DNA of 64,000 nucleotides from GCA-2746795 sp964643965 (GTDB lineage Bacteria > Chloroflexota > Anaerolineae > Promineifilales > Promineifilaceae), in NCBI GenBank assembly GCA_964643965.1, contig CAZXVH010000006.1, positions 1 to 64,000 of the forward strand, read 5' to 3'. A program made the position numbers and the translations under genes. Each line of letters starts with the position of its first letter. Position 1 is the stretch's first letter. Shown here in pieces: positions 1 through 8,983 of the stretch. The notes beneath the pieces were generated by a model. The model was not told the origin of the DNA, did no database searches, and worked only from the letters and a program-made list of their open reading frames with translations.

Positions 1-869
1 AAATACGCAATTTGCTCAGACACCAGGCCGATCAAAAAGATAACCCCAGCAATGGTCATGAGCATGGCCGAAGTGGGGCCATATTGAAACCCCAAAACCA
101 ACATCTTAAACAGCCCGTAAAAGAAACCCAGTAGAAATACAAACACACTGACCGGTGCAAAAATCTTCAGGGGGGAAAACAAGGTAGTGATCTTAAATAA
201 AATCATCAAGAAACGAGAGCCATCGCGCACCAGTTTGATTTTGCTTTTGCCCACCCGCTTGCGGGCCACAATAGGCACATAATGCAAACTAAAGCCGCCG
301 CGCACCACCGCCAGGGTGATGGTGGTGGGGTAAGAAAAGGTGTTGGGCAGCAGGTAAACCAGGTTTTTCGCTATCTGCGCTCGAATCACGCGAAAGCCGG
401 AGGTCAGATCTTCAATTTTGCGACCGCACACATAAGTGGCAAAGAGATTGTAGATGGTATTCGCCAGGTCGCGATGTTTGGCGCTGTCTGATTCCTTAGT
501 TCTGGCCCCCACCACCATGTCAAAGCGGTCGATGTGCGCCAGCAGCCGGGGAATATCTTCCGGTTTATGCTGGCCATCTGCATCCATCATCAGAATGTTT
601 TCGCCTTGCGCCTGCCGGATGCCCGTTTTCACCGCTGCGCCGTTGCCGATATTATAAGGGTGCTGACACAGGAGTACCGCCGCATTCTCCACTGCCTGCA
701 CTGCCGCCACCGAGCCATCGCTGGAGCCATCATCCACCACAATGATCTCATACACCATATCAGGACACTGCGCCGCCAGGGTTGCAGAAAGATGGCTTAG
801 CAGCCTGGGAATGCCTTCCTCTTCGTTGTACATAGGGATGACGATTGAGAGAAACGGCCGTTCACTCAT
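1..869 (-). CDS. Glycosyltransferase family 2 (dolichol-phosphate mannosyltransferase-like), partial
   Basis: This is a membrane-anchored GT-A glycosyltransferase that probably moves a sugar from a nucleotide donor to a polyprenyl-phosphate or envelope glycan. The protein starts MSERPFLSIVIPMYNEEEG at an ATG ending at 869. It shows the family hallmarks: the N-terminal VIPMYNEE, an EIIVVDDGSSDGS segment, the metal-binding MMDADGQH and a TSGFR motif. After about residue 220 come two hydrophobic membrane segments. The reading frame stays open to the left edge, so the C-terminus is missing (about 289 residues visible). A GT39-like gene lies downstream of its start on the same strand, which suggests a shared surface-glycan role. 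The exact substrate cannot be read from the sequence. Confidence 0.88.
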   Translation of the reverse strand, partial: MSERPFLSIVIPMYNEEEGIPRLLSHLSATLAAQCPDMVYEIIVVDDGSSDGSVAAVQAVENAAVLLCQHPYNIGNGAAVKTGIRQAQGENILMMDADGQHKPEDIPRLLAHIDRFDMVVGARTKESDSAKHRDLANTIYNLFATYVCGRKIEDLTSGFRVIRAQIAKNLVYLLPNTFSYPTTITLAVVRGGFSLHYVPIVARKRVGKSKIKLVRDGSRFLMILFKITTLFSPLKIFAPVSVFVFLLGFFYGLFKMLVLGFQYGPTSAMLMTIAGVIFLIGLVSEQIAY

Positions 870-930
870 TTAAATCTCCTCGTTCAAAAACATTTGGAAA
901 AGTTTAGCATGGATGTGACTGTATTGCGAT

Positions 931-2409
931 TTAGCCGCCAGGCGCCAGATCATATAAATATATTTTGACGCCGCCTATGTCATGCTCTTCTAACAATGTG
1001 TAGTTATCAGCAAAGAATTGGGATTGTTCTGTCTGCCATTCAAAACTGTGTTCCAAAGCGACAATAAGCCACAAACGCTGCCCCGCCTGAACGGCCGTTT
1101 CCCGTTCCCAGACATCCCCGCCCCATGCTCGATACACAGAAATTGGTTTACGTGGATCGGGGTCCCCGGCCAACACCACATGGTCTGGCAAAGACACATA
1201 GCGCAGGGCTGGCAGGTAAGAGCCATCACTGGTATGCAGCACCACATCCCCCGCTTCCCGCTTTTGCGCCACAAGCTGAATGACTTCTCGATAAGGCGGT
1301 TTTTGCGCTTCGCCGGATAAATAAATAAGCGACCCGGCCGCCATACTGAAAACGGCCGCCAACACAAGATAAGGCAGCGGAGAGCGCCGCCGGGTAACAG
1401 ACCAGGCCAGCAAAATCAACAAAAAAGGAGAGGCGGCGGCCAGGGTGCGTTCTGGGAGGAAAAACGGCCGTATATGAAAAATAAGGACAGGAATGCCGAT
1501 AATACACAAAACCAATAAACCGAGAAAAGACAATGCCTTGCGCTCCTCTGGCGGTTGTACACGGCGCACTTCCATTAAAAAGATAACCATAATAGCAACA
1601 GTTAAAAATAAAACGACGCCGCTGTAAATGAGATTGGTAGACTGCCCAAACAACAAAAACGCGAAAATAATAATTGATTTAATCGGATTACCTTCGACAG
1701 CATGTAACGGCCGTAAACTGCCTAAATCCTGCTGAGCCTCACCCGCAAGAATAGCTAACCAGGGTACAAACAGAAGCGCCAGCGCCAATCCCAGCAAAAC
1801 CGTCATGATGAGTGCCCGACGATTCCGATGATTGATAAGCGCGTAGATGCCAATTGCCGTCAAAACAAAAAACGAGAATAAATGCGTATATATCGCCAAC
1901 AAAGCCGTCAAAAAAAAGAGGAGCCACCAACGCCAATGCCGGCTATGCGTAGCCCGCCAATAAGCCCAAACCATCAACGTTGTCAGAAGCATGAGCAAGC
2001 TATACATACGCAGTTCATGGCTGTATAAGATGTGAAACGGAGAGATTGCCACGAAAAGGGCTGCTAATAAAGCCAACGAGCGCTGCTCAAGTAGATCGAA
2101 CGTCAATGAATAAATTACCGGGATAAGTAGCACACTCAAAAACAGGCTCAGAAAACGTAATGCTGCATCGCTATCTGCACCCAGTTTTAGCCAATAATGG
2201 AGCAGCAGATAGTAAAACGGGGGATGGGGATCCTGGATAGTATTGTTCAGGATGTCCACTACAGACATGTGGGCGGTAAGATAGCTGATTGCTTCATCAA
2301 GCCAAAGACTGTCACGCCCCATGCTCAACAAACGCAGCCCAATGGCAAGAGTCATAATTATGAAGAGGCCGATCAAGCTCTTTCGTTTATCCAGCTTTGA
2401 TTCCCACAT
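931..2409 (-). CDS. Polytopic membrane glycosyltransferase (GT39/ArnT-like)
   Basis: This 492-residue integral membrane protein of the GT-C type probably transfers a sugar from a lipid-linked donor to an extracytoplasmic acceptor. The N-terminal loop after the first membrane helix carries DSLWLDEAISY, the Asp/Glu motif typical of PMT/ArnT-like enzymes, followed by an HPPFYYLLLHYW segment and many hydrophobic helices. The C-terminal 100 residues are soluble. I chose the ATG at 2409 because AAGGA lies 5 nt upstream; the longer reading starts at a TTG at 2424 with no good ribosome-binding site. The gene sits on the same strand as the family 2 transferase at 1-869. The substrate is unknown. Confidence 0.8.
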   Translation of the reverse strand: MWESKLDKRKSLIGLFIIMTLAIGLRLLSMGRDSLWLDEAISYLTAHMSVVDILNNTIQDPHPPFYYLLLHYWLKLGADSDAALRFLSLFLSVLLIPVIYSLTFDLLEQRSLALLAALFVAISPFHILYSHELRMYSLLMLLTTLMVWAYWRATHSRHWRWWLLFFLTALLAIYTHLFSFFVLTAIGIYALINHRNRRALIMTVLLGLALALLFVPWLAILAGEAQQDLGSLRPLHAVEGNPIKSIIIFAFLLFGQSTNLIYSGVVLFLTVAIMVIFLMEVRRVQPPEERKALSFLGLLVLCIIGIPVLIFHIRPFFLPERTLAAASPFLLILLAWSVTRRRSPLPYLVLAAVFSMAAGSLIYLSGEAQKPPYREVIQLVAQKREAGDVVLHTSDGSYLPALRYVSLPDHVVLAGDPDPRKPISVYRAWGGDVWERETAVQAGQRLWLIVALEHSFEWQTEQSQFFADNYTLLEEHDIGGVKIYLYDLAPGG

Positions 2410-2597
2410 AAAATTCCTTTTCAAGCCACAGAAACTCGACCCACACTGCTAAACTCGGAAGTCATTGTAGCGCTGTGGTACTGGGCCGCCAATAGGAGAG
2501 CTTAACTATTATTCAGGCTGTCTTTCACCTGCGCTGTTTTCCCACTATAATTAAACCCATCGCAAATAAACAAAGCGCTTTGGGAAGATTTAGGCAT

Positions 2598-2624
2598 ATG
2601 CGTGATGGTTTACCCATCACGCAT
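2598..2624 (+). other. Hairpin in the pgm leader
   Basis: Perfect 11-bp arms ATGCGTGATGG and CCATCACGCAT are separated by 5 nt and end about 60 nt before the pgm start. The same ATGCGTGATG/CATCACGCAT word forms a hairpin after tupA (26422-26453). A TATAAT lies upstream at 2546-2551, without a convincing -35 box. Confidence 0.5.
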
Positions 2625-2685
2625 CATGATTTACACAGCGGACGTCCAATTTCCCAGAGCCACCTACATACCCATTGGAGGCATC

Positions 2686-4338
2686 ATGGCTTTACATCCC
2701 CTGGCCGGCAAGCCGGCGCCGCGTGAAATACTGGAAAACATCCCCCGCCTGGTATCCGCCTATTACACCCACACCCCGGATTTAGAAGAGCCCACCGAAC
2801 GGGTAGCCTTTGGCACCTCCGGGCATCGAGGCAGCTCCCTCGCCTACAACTTCACCGAAAGCCACATTTTGGCGATCTGCCAGGCGCTGGTGGAGTACCG
2901 GCGGGCGCAGAGCATTGACGGCCCACTTTTCATCGGCATGGATACCCACGCCCTGTCTGAACCGGCATTGGCAACGGCCGTTGAGGTATTTGCCGGTAAT
3001 GGCCTAGACATCTTCATCCAGGCCGGGCTGGGTTACACCCCTACTCCCGTTATCAGCCACGCCATCCTCAGCCACAACCGGCTGGGCAAAGGGGGCGTCG
3101 CCGATGGCGTCGTCATCACCCCGTCACACAACCCGCCCAACGACGGCGGTTTCAAATACAACCCCCCCAGCGGCGGCCCGGCCGATACCCACACCACCCA
3201 GATCATCCAGGATCGCGCCAACGAAATCCTGCGCCACAACCTCAAAGATGTAGTCAGAATGCCGCTGGAACTGGCCATGAAAGCAGCCCACACCCATGAA
3301 TACGACTACATCACCCCCTACATCTCCGATTTAGGCAGCATCATCAACATGGAAGCCATCGCCCAGGCCGGCCTCAAAATCGGCGTGGATCCCATGGGCG
3401 GGGCCGGCATCGCTTACTGGGAGCCGCTGGCCGAGATGTACGGCTTGGACCTGACCCTCGTCAACCCGATAGTAGACCCCACCTTCAGCTTCATGACGGT
3501 GGACAAAGATGGCAAAATCCGCATGGACTGCTCCTCCCCTTACGCCATGGCCCGCTTGATCGACCTCAAAGATCAATTCGACATCGCCTTTGGCAATGAC
3601 CCGGACTATGACCGGCATGGCATCGTCACCCCAAGCAGCGGGCTGATGAACCCCAACCATTATCTGGCCGTCGCCATCCACTACCTGTTCCAAAACCGCC
3701 CCGGCTGGCGGGCTGACGCCGCAGTGGGCAAGACGTTGGTCTCCAGTTCCATGATAGACCGGGTGGCCGCCAGCCTCGGCCGGCCGCTTGCGGAGGTGCC
3801 GGTCGGTTTTAAATGGTTTGTGGATGGCTTGCTCGACGGCTCCTATGGTTTTGGCGGCGAAGAGAGCGCGGGCGCTTCCTTCCTGCGCCAGGATGGCGCC
3901 GTCTGGACGACAGACAAGGATGGCATCATCATGGATTTATTGGCGGCCGAGATTACGGCAACCACCGGCAAAGACCCCGGCGAACATTACCAGACGCTCA
4001 CCACCCAATTTGGCAGCCCCGTTTACCAACGCACAGACGCCCCGGCCACGCTGGCCCAAAAAGCCGCCCTGAAAAAGCTCTCGCCCGAGATGGTGGAAGC
4101 GGCTAACCTGGCTGGTGAACCCATTCTGGCCAAACTGACCAACGCCCCGGGCAACAACGCCGCTATCGGCGGCCTCAAAGTCGTCACCGAAAACGGCTGG
4201 TTCGCCGCCCGGCCGTCCGGCACGGAAGATATCTATAAAATTTACGCGGAAAGTTTCAAGGGGACAGACCACCTGAAGCAAATTCAGGCGGAAGCGCAGA
4301 CCATTGTGCAAGCCGCTTTCAAAAAGGCCGGCCTATAA
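2686..4338 (+). CDS. pgm: Phosphoglucomutase, alpha-D-glucose-specific
   Basis: The enzyme interconverts glucose 1-phosphate and glucose 6-phosphate in the cytoplasm, linking glycolysis to glycogen and nucleotide-sugar synthesis. The 550-residue length matches E. coli Pgm (546). The catalytic phosphoserine loop is TSGHRGSS near residue 45. TPSHNPPNDGGFKYNPPSGG, the metal-binding loop FGNDPDYDRHG, the sugar-binding GGEESAG and the phosphate-binding RPSGTEDIYKIYAE follow in the expected order. The start is the ATG at 2686, preceded by GGAGG 5 nt away; a longer in-frame reading from 2602 has no support. A copy of the 52-54 bp hairpin repeat follows the stop codon. Confidence 0.96.
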   Translation: MALHPLAGKPAPREILENIPRLVSAYYTHTPDLEEPTERVAFGTSGHRGSSLAYNFTESHILAICQALVEYRRAQSIDGPLFIGMDTHALSEPALATAVEVFAGNGLDIFIQAGLGYTPTPVISHAILSHNRLGKGGVADGVVITPSHNPPNDGGFKYNPPSGGPADTHTTQIIQDRANEILRHNLKDVVRMPLELAMKAAHTHEYDYITPYISDLGSIINMEAIAQAGLKIGVDPMGGAGIAYWEPLAEMYGLDLTLVNPIVDPTFSFMTVDKDGKIRMDCSSPYAMARLIDLKDQFDIAFGNDPDYDRHGIVTPSSGLMNPNHYLAVAIHYLFQNRPGWRADAAVGKTLVSSSMIDRVAASLGRPLAEVPVGFKWFVDGLLDGSYGFGGEESAGASFLRQDGAVWTTDKDGIIMDLLAAEITATTGKDPGEHYQTLTTQFGSPVYQRTDAPATLAQKAALKKLSPEMVEAANLAGEPILAKLTNAPGNNAAIGGLKVVTENGWFAARPSGTEDIYKIYAESFKGTDHLKQIQAEAQTIVQAAFKKAGL

Positions 4339-4393
4339 TGGGAGCGCGGACAGCTTGTCCGCCCTGTGCGGTCTGCCAGACCGCGCTCCTATT
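4339..4393. repeat. GGAGCGCGG hairpin repeat, copy 1
   Basis: The element has outer arms GGAGCGCGG and CCGCGCTCC and an inner palindrome CGGACAGCTTGTCCG. It lies in the 65-bp gap between the convergent pgm and NifU-like genes. Near-identical copies are at 4704-4757 and 32554-32606. It may be a REP-like element or a transcription-end structure. Confidence 0.75.
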
Positions 4394-4403
4394 ATCGTGT
4401 GGT

Positions 4404-4682
4404 TTAGACCGCTTCCACCGCTTCCAAATCGGGGAAAAACTGCCTGACCGTGCCCTCTACCCAGCCGTGCAGCGTCACCGGCGCTAAATCGCAGCCTTCA
4501 CACGCCCCCGACATTTTCACCTGCAGCGTCTTGCCATCATAATCCACCATCTTCACCGCCCCGCCGTGAAAATGTTCAATGTAGGCGCTGATGGCGTCAA
4601 CTAAAGCGGACATGCGCTCTTCCTCGCTGGCATTTTGGGGCATATCTTTGGCTTCCGGTTGGGTATTGTAAAAAGTTGTCAT
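4404..4682 (-). CDS. NifU-like C-terminal domain protein (Fe-S cluster scaffold)
   Basis: This 92-residue protein consists mainly of the NifU C-terminal (Nfu) domain, which carries a transient Fe-S cluster and hands it to target proteins. The CxxC pair is seen in SGACEGCDLAPVTLHGWVEG, followed by the usual acidic, hydrophobic end. The ATG at 4682 is preceded by AAAGGAG at good spacing; the longer reading uses a TTG. Both sides of the gene carry the GGAGCGCGG hairpin repeat, so it looks like a single-gene transcription unit. No other Fe-S assembly gene is adjacent. Confidence 0.85.
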   Translation of the reverse strand: MTTFYNTQPEAKDMPQNASEEERMSALVDAISAYIEHFHGGAVKMVDYDGKTLQVKMSGACEGCDLAPVTLHGWVEGTVRQFFPDLEAVEAV

Positions 4683-4703
4683 CGTCAAATCTCCTTTCGT
4701 AAC

Positions 4704-4757
4704 TGGGAGCGCGGACAGCTTGTCCGCCCTGTGCGGTCTGTAGCAGACCGCGCTCCA
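4704..4757. repeat. GGAGCGCGG hairpin repeat, copy 2
   Basis: This is almost base-for-base the same as copy 1 at 4339-4393, differing mainly in the loop (TGTAGCAGA in place of TGCCAGA). It lies between the NifU-like gene and the ABC permease upstream of it. Confidence 0.75.
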
Positions 4758-4760
4758 TTT

Positions 4761-6011
4761 TCATTTATCTTGGCTTCGGCGAAACTCCGCCGCCAACTGT
4801 TTCCAGTTGAAAGAACTGGTGGAAAGCAGGGTGTCCGCCCGGAAAAAGCGAGCGGAGAACAAGACCAGTATGTACGTGGTCAGCGCCAATCCCGCCAAAC
4901 TGAGACCAATTTGCCACAGCGGCACACCGCCGGCCGCAATGCGGGTCATCATGGCGGTTGGCGCCGTGAGGGGGAAGAGGCTGAAAGCGGTGGCCAGCGT
5001 CCCATTTGGATCCTGAATAAAGGCGAAGTTCAACCATATGGGCAGCAGCAGGGGTAAAATAATGATGAAGGTATATTGGCCTGCTTCCCGGGCGTTGGGC
5101 GACAGAGCGCCAATAGCTCCCATGAGCGAGGCATATAAAATGTAACCCAGCGCAAAAAACAAGAGGGCATAGATGAGAAAACCGGGCGGCAAGCTAAAGC
5201 TGCCCAAGCCAGACAACATGGCCTGTCCCCGGCTCAGGGCCACCATGCCGCCGCCCAACCACACCACCACCTGAATCAGGGCAATGAGGCTTAAACCCAA
5301 CACCTTACCCAGCATCAAATCCCGTGGGCGCAGGCTGACCAGCAGCACTTCCACGGTGCGGTTCTCCTTTTCTTTGGAGACGCTTTGCAGCATATAGCCG
5401 CTGCTCATGCTGATGAGGAAGAAGAAGATAAACATGGTAGCAAAGGGCACAATGAAGGTCAGCGGGCTGCTCTGGTCGTTTTGGTTTTGTGGGGCCAGGG
5501 CGTGAGAGCTGATAGTGCGCGTGGGATCGATGAGGGTAACGGCCGTTTCCCGTTCCCCATCCGTCAAATTATAGGCGATTACATAGTTGAGCAGTTCGTC
5601 ATTAGGCACGTTCAGCGGTTGAAAATCATGGGTGATCACCACCACTTCTCCCGATGCCAGATAATCGGCGGCAATGACAAAATATTGCTCGATTTCCCTG
5701 GCCAGCAGCGCTGCTTGCGCCGTCGCTACGTCAGGATAAGCCACCATCAACGCTGGTGAAATATCAGGCGGGATCGCAGTCAGCAGGCCGGCTTCGTCCA
5801 CATACGCGATTGGGTCCGGAGCGTCTGTGCCCCCAATCTCAGCGAGTAAGTTCTGCAAATCCTCCTCCGGCGACACTCGCGCCGCCAGGATTTGCGACCC
5901 CACGTTAAAACCAATGATCAGCAAAGGAAACAGAAACGTCATGATCCAAAAGGATCGCTTCTGCAAAATGGTGCGAAATTCATGTTTGATGACGATCAGT
6001 ATGTTACGCAT
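4761..6011 (-). CDS. ABC-2 family transporter permease (NatB-like)
   Basis: This 416-residue membrane subunit belongs to an ABC-2 exporter. One N-terminal helix (MTFLFPLLIIGFNVGSQ) is followed by a large extracytoplasmic domain to about residue 185 and then five or six helices. The conserved cytoplasmic loop SVSKEKENRTVEVLLVSLRP, typical of NatB/YhaP-like permeases, sits after the second helix. The paralogous permease at 6308-7510 has the same layout and the same KENRTVE loop, and both lie behind one ATPase gene, so they probably form a heterodimeric transporter. The substrate (sodium, drug or lipid) cannot be told. Confidence 0.85.
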   Translation of the reverse strand: MRNILIVIKHEFRTILQKRSFWIMTFLFPLLIIGFNVGSQILAARVSPEEDLQNLLAEIGGTDAPDPIAYVDEAGLLTAIPPDISPALMVAYPDVATAQAALLAREIEQYFVIAADYLASGEVVVITHDFQPLNVPNDELLNYVIAYNLTDGERETAVTLIDPTRTISSHALAPQNQNDQSSPLTFIVPFATMFIFFFLISMSSGYMLQSVSKEKENRTVEVLLVSLRPRDLMLGKVLGLSLIALIQVVVWLGGGMVALSRGQAMLSGLGSFSLPPGFLIYALLFFALGYILYASLMGAIGALSPNAREAGQYTFIIILPLLLPIWLNFAFIQDPNGTLATAFSLFPLTAPTAMMTRIAAGGVPLWQIGLSLAGLALTTYILVLFSARFFRADTLLSTSSFNWKQLAAEFRRSQDK

Positions 6012-6030
6012 AAATAAACTCCGTTAAAGG

Positions 6031-6081
6031 TGGCGAGTAGCGAGTAGCGAATAGCGAGTGGAGAGTAGCGAGTGGAGAGTT
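6031..6081. repeat. Heptanucleotide tandem repeat (GCGAGTA/GCGAGTG)
   Basis: Seven imperfect 7-nt units, mostly GCGAGTA, GCGAGTG and GAGAGTA, lie between two permease genes. They resemble the repeats at 19004-19076 and 25371-25401. Confidence 0.8.
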
Positions 6082-6097
6082 AGTCTACAAACGACAT

Positions 6098-6302
6098 CTT
6101 CATACCCGTAACCCGCCACTTGCAACCCGCCACCTGCAACCCGCCACCTNNNNNNNNNNNNNNNNNNNNNNNNNNNNNNNNNNNNNNNNNNNNNNNNNNN
6201 NNNNNNNNNNNNNNNNNNNNNNNNNNNNNNNNNNNNNNNNNNNNNNNNNCATCTTCATACCCGTAACCCGCCACTTGCAACCCGCCACCTGCAACCCGCC
6301 AC
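6098..6302. repeat. Tandem repeat with assembly gap of 100 N
   Basis: Units of 14 nt (two heptamers, CCCGCCACTTGCAA and CCCGCCACCTGCAA) occur on both sides of a run of N at 6150-6249. The text before the gap, starting CATCTTCATACCCGTAACCC, recurs exactly after it. The true copy number and length are unknown, because the assembler appears to have stopped in a repeat. Confidence 0.85.
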
Positions 6303-6307
6303 CTTCC

Positions 6308-7510
6308 CTATCCCCTCGCCGCCGCCCACATCTCTTTCACCGAGAGGCTTTTGCCATAGCGCAGCATGCCCATGTGGAAAACTTTAGCCGCCAACCAGAA
6401 AAAGAAAACGGCCGTTCCCACCAAAATCAGCCAGCTTACCACCACCTGCCATACCGGCATCGTGCTCATGCCCCAGCGCATCATCACCGTCAGGAACGAG
6501 GTCGTGGGGAAAAAGGTGAGCGCTACCAGCACCGGGCTTTCCGGCGCGGCAAAAAACAGTCCCATGAAGAAAAAGGGTAGCAGAAACAGTAGATTGAGAA
6601 TGCCAGAGATTTGCTGCGCCTGTTGCAGTTCACCCACCGCGCTGCCAATCGTCGCCATCATGCCGGCCACCAGCGCATACGCCGGTAAGAAAAAGAGGAC
6701 CACAATCAGGATCAGCGACCAGGGCACGGTAATCCGGGGAAACTCCGTGAAGATCGCCGCGCCCACCACCACCAGCAGCACCCCAGACATGATCCAGATA
6801 AATATCTGCGTCAGCGACATCAGCATCAGCCCCACCGTCTTGCCCCCGATCAACTGCACCGGGCTGACCGTCGTCATCATGATCTCCACCGTGCGGTTCT
6901 CCTTTTCATCGGTGACAACTTGCAGCAGATAGCCAGACGCGCCCATCACCACAAACAAGAAGAAGAAGGCGGCAATAAAGGGGATAAAAAAGCTAAAAAT
7001 GGCCGCGCCATCAAATTCACGGCTGCCGTCAGCGGTGCGTACCACCAGGTCTGTGCCCGCCACCAGCCGATCACGAACGGCGGCCGGCTGCTGGGCCACC
7101 GCATTCAGGCGAATAAAGCGCCGCATATCGCTGTTTACCGACAGAGAGGGGTCATCTTCCCAATAATAAAGCTCCAGATGATTTTCAGAAAGGTAATTAG
7201 GGGGCAAAACAAAATATGCCTGGATATCGCCCGCTTCCAGGGCTGACTGCGCCGCTTCTTCGGCAGAAAAAGGGGTGAACGTGGTAAATGTTTCGTCTTC
7301 CGCCAACGCCGGTAGCAGCCCGGCCGCCAACACGCCGCTGTGATCCACGTAGCCCACCGGCAAGTCGGAATCGTCACTTACCATGACAAAGATAGACACA
7401 CCCATCACCAAGACCAGGATCAAGGGGATGCCCAATGTGCCCACTAAAAAGCCGCGCCGCTTCACCATTTTCCAATATTCGTTTTTTGCCAACAGCCAAA
7501 AATTACGCAT
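6308..7510 (-). CDS. ABC-2 family transporter permease (NatB-like), second paralogue
   Basis: This 400-residue paralogue of the permease at 4761-6011 has an N-terminal helix (FLVGTLGIPLILVLVMGVSIFVMV), an extracytoplasmic domain to about residue 170, the loop VTDEKENRTVEIMMTTVSPV and five or six further helices. Its ATG at 7510 lies inside the end of the ATPase gene (8-bp overlap), which indicates translational coupling. The order ATPase-permease-permease on the minus strand suggests one operon, although the assembly gap falls between the two permeases. Confidence 0.86.
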   Translation of the reverse strand: MRNFWLLAKNEYWKMVKRRGFLVGTLGIPLILVLVMGVSIFVMVSDDSDLPVGYVDHSGVLAAGLLPALAEDETFTTFTPFSAEEAAQSALEAGDIQAYFVLPPNYLSENHLELYYWEDDPSLSVNSDMRRFIRLNAVAQQPAAVRDRLVAGTDLVVRTADGSREFDGAAIFSFFIPFIAAFFFLFVVMGASGYLLQVVTDEKENRTVEIMMTTVSPVQLIGGKTVGLMLMSLTQIFIWIMSGVLLVVVGAAIFTEFPRITVPWSLILIVVLFFLPAYALVAGMMATIGSAVGELQQAQQISGILNLLFLLPFFFMGLFFAAPESPVLVALTFFPTTSFLTVMMRWGMSTMPVWQVVVSWLILVGTAVFFFWLAAKVFHMGMLRYGKSLSVKEMWAAARG

Positions 7511-8420
7511 GGCCCATCGCCTCCGGAACCCCTTCTTTCACCACGGTGACGAAGATGTCCTCCAGAGAGGGTTCGGCAATTTCAAAGCGCTCCACCGTCG
7601 TCTCTGGTTCTTGGGCCAGACTGCGGAAAATATCTTGCGGATTTTGCCCCGGCGCTAACGCCAGATGCCAGGCCCCGTTCACCTGCCGCGCTTCTAACAC
7701 GCCGGGGATTTGAGAAAAGTCACCCTGCCCTTGTAACTCAATGGCGTTGCCGGCAAAGTTGCGTTTTATTTTGTTGACTTCACCGTAGAGGACAGAACGG
7801 CCGTTATCAATCAATACAATGCGGTTACACAAAGCCTCCACCTGATACATCTGGTGAGTAGACATAATAACGGCCTTGTTCGCCTGCCGCAGTTCGTCAA
7901 TAATCGACTTGACCAGGCGCGTGTTCACCGGGTCCAGGCCAGCAAACGGCTCATCGATCACAATGAGGTCCGGATCATGCAGCAGGGTGGCGATGAGCTG
8001 CGCCTTCTGCTGCATCCCTTTGCTCAATTCCTTCACCTTTTTTTGGCGATGGTCGTATAAATCAAGCCGTTTGAGCCACACCTCCAGCCGTTCTTTAGCC
8101 ACAGCCGTATCCAACCCTTTGAGCGAGGCCAGATAAATCAACGTTTGCTCCAACTTTTCATCTTTATAGAGGCCGCGCTCTTCCGGCATATAACCAATGC
8201 GCCGCTTTTTCGCCTCATCCATCGCCCCGCCAAAGATGCTGATCTCGCCGGCATCTGGCTTAAAAATATCCAGCATCATACGAATGGTGGTAGTTTTGCC
8301 CGCCCCATTTGGCCCCAGCAGGCCAAAGATTTCACCGGGATTCACGTCGAAGGATACATCTTGAACGGCCGTTACCGCCCCAAAACTTTTACGAACAGAA
8401 GCTACAGAAACTGAAGGCAT
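7503..8420 (-). CDS. ABC transporter ATP-binding protein (NatA-like)
   Basis: This 305-residue cytoplasmic ATPase energises the two ABC-2 permeases downstream. Walker A is GPNGAGKTTTIRMM, the signature is LSKGMQQKAQLIATLL and Walker B is LIVIDEPFAGLDP, with the H-loop in STHQM. A C-terminal extension of about 90 residues, common in NatA/CcmA-like exporters, follows residue 215. I start at the ATG at 8420 (MPSVSVASV) because GGAG lies 7 nt upstream; the longer reading to 8483 adds an unlikely hydrophobic leader. Confidence 0.92.
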   Translation of the reverse strand: MPSVSVASVRKSFGAVTAVQDVSFDVNPGEIFGLLGPNGAGKTTTIRMMLDIFKPDAGEISIFGGAMDEAKKRRIGYMPEERGLYKDEKLEQTLIYLASLKGLDTAVAKERLEVWLKRLDLYDHRQKKVKELSKGMQQKAQLIATLLHDPDLIVIDEPFAGLDPVNTRLVKSIIDELRQANKAVIMSTHQMYQVEALCNRIVLIDNGRSVLYGEVNKIKRNFAGNAIELQGQGDFSQIPGVLEARQVNGAWHLALAPGQNPQDIFRSLAQEPETTVERFEIAEPSLEDIFVTVVKEGVPEAMGHA

Positions 8421-8983
8421 ATACATACTCCAAATAAAAAGCAGGATAAATAAGCCACCCTGCAACCGATTGCTCATACCCAATTATACGGGAAATAAAG
8501 ATTTTAGCAGAGTCAATCTTTCTGATCAGGAAAAGTTTTTTAACTTACTGAGATTGAGAACTCCACTAATCTCTAATCTAAAATTTCCAATCTCGGTAGT
8601 TTAAAATCTTAAAAAAAAGTTGATCCGCAGATAAAAATGCTTTTTCGATCTACTGAATCTTGACTCTTTTTTCTTCCCTCCAACCTTAAAGAATATAAAA
8701 TAATGTGACTTTTCTAATTGAATCAGGTAAGATAATGGCAATCTTATATAGGTAAGGGTTGAGGGAAAATTCCTCCCCCCCAAAAACTGGCACGAGAGAA
8801 ACGCGACTGGAACACCTGTATTAGACCAGGGTAATGCCTCCCCTCCCTCGACCCTCGCATTACCCACCGCTTATGTACCGCCCTCCTGGTACATAAGCAA
8901 CCCCAAAAGAGCCGCCCTCTATCCTATAGGGGGCGGCTTCTTCTATTTATCGGACAGGGATGTCCAATTTACCAGGAGATACA
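8421..8983. other. Long intergenic region between divergent ABC transporter genes
   Basis: These 563 bp hold no convincing gene. The left half (8484-8700) is AT-rich and has direct and inverted copies of GAGATT/AATCTC words. The right half, from about 8757 to 8945, folds into three successive strong hairpins described separately. TATATA at 8745-8750 could be the -10 of a promoter reading right, but no clear -35 is seen. Confidence 0.6.
8829..8945 (+). ncRNA. Three-hairpin leader or small RNA ending in a terminator-like stem
   Basis: Three stems follow each other: GGGTAATGC (8829-8837) with GCATTACCC (8857-8865); GCTTATGTACC (8869-8879) with GGTACATAAGC (8888-8898); and GAGCCGCCCTCTAT with ATAGGGGGCGGCTTC (8909-8940), followed by the T-rich TTCTTCTATTT. 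The last stem looks like an intrinsic terminator only 40 nt before the exporter start at 8984. The element could therefore be an attenuator, an uncharacterised riboswitch or a short independent RNA. No known riboswitch consensus was recognised. Confidence 0.5.

Noticed and set aside
8601..8867. 88-codon minus-strand frame upstream of the ABC exporter
   Set aside because: It overlaps the strong RNA stems and has no family likeness and no start signal.
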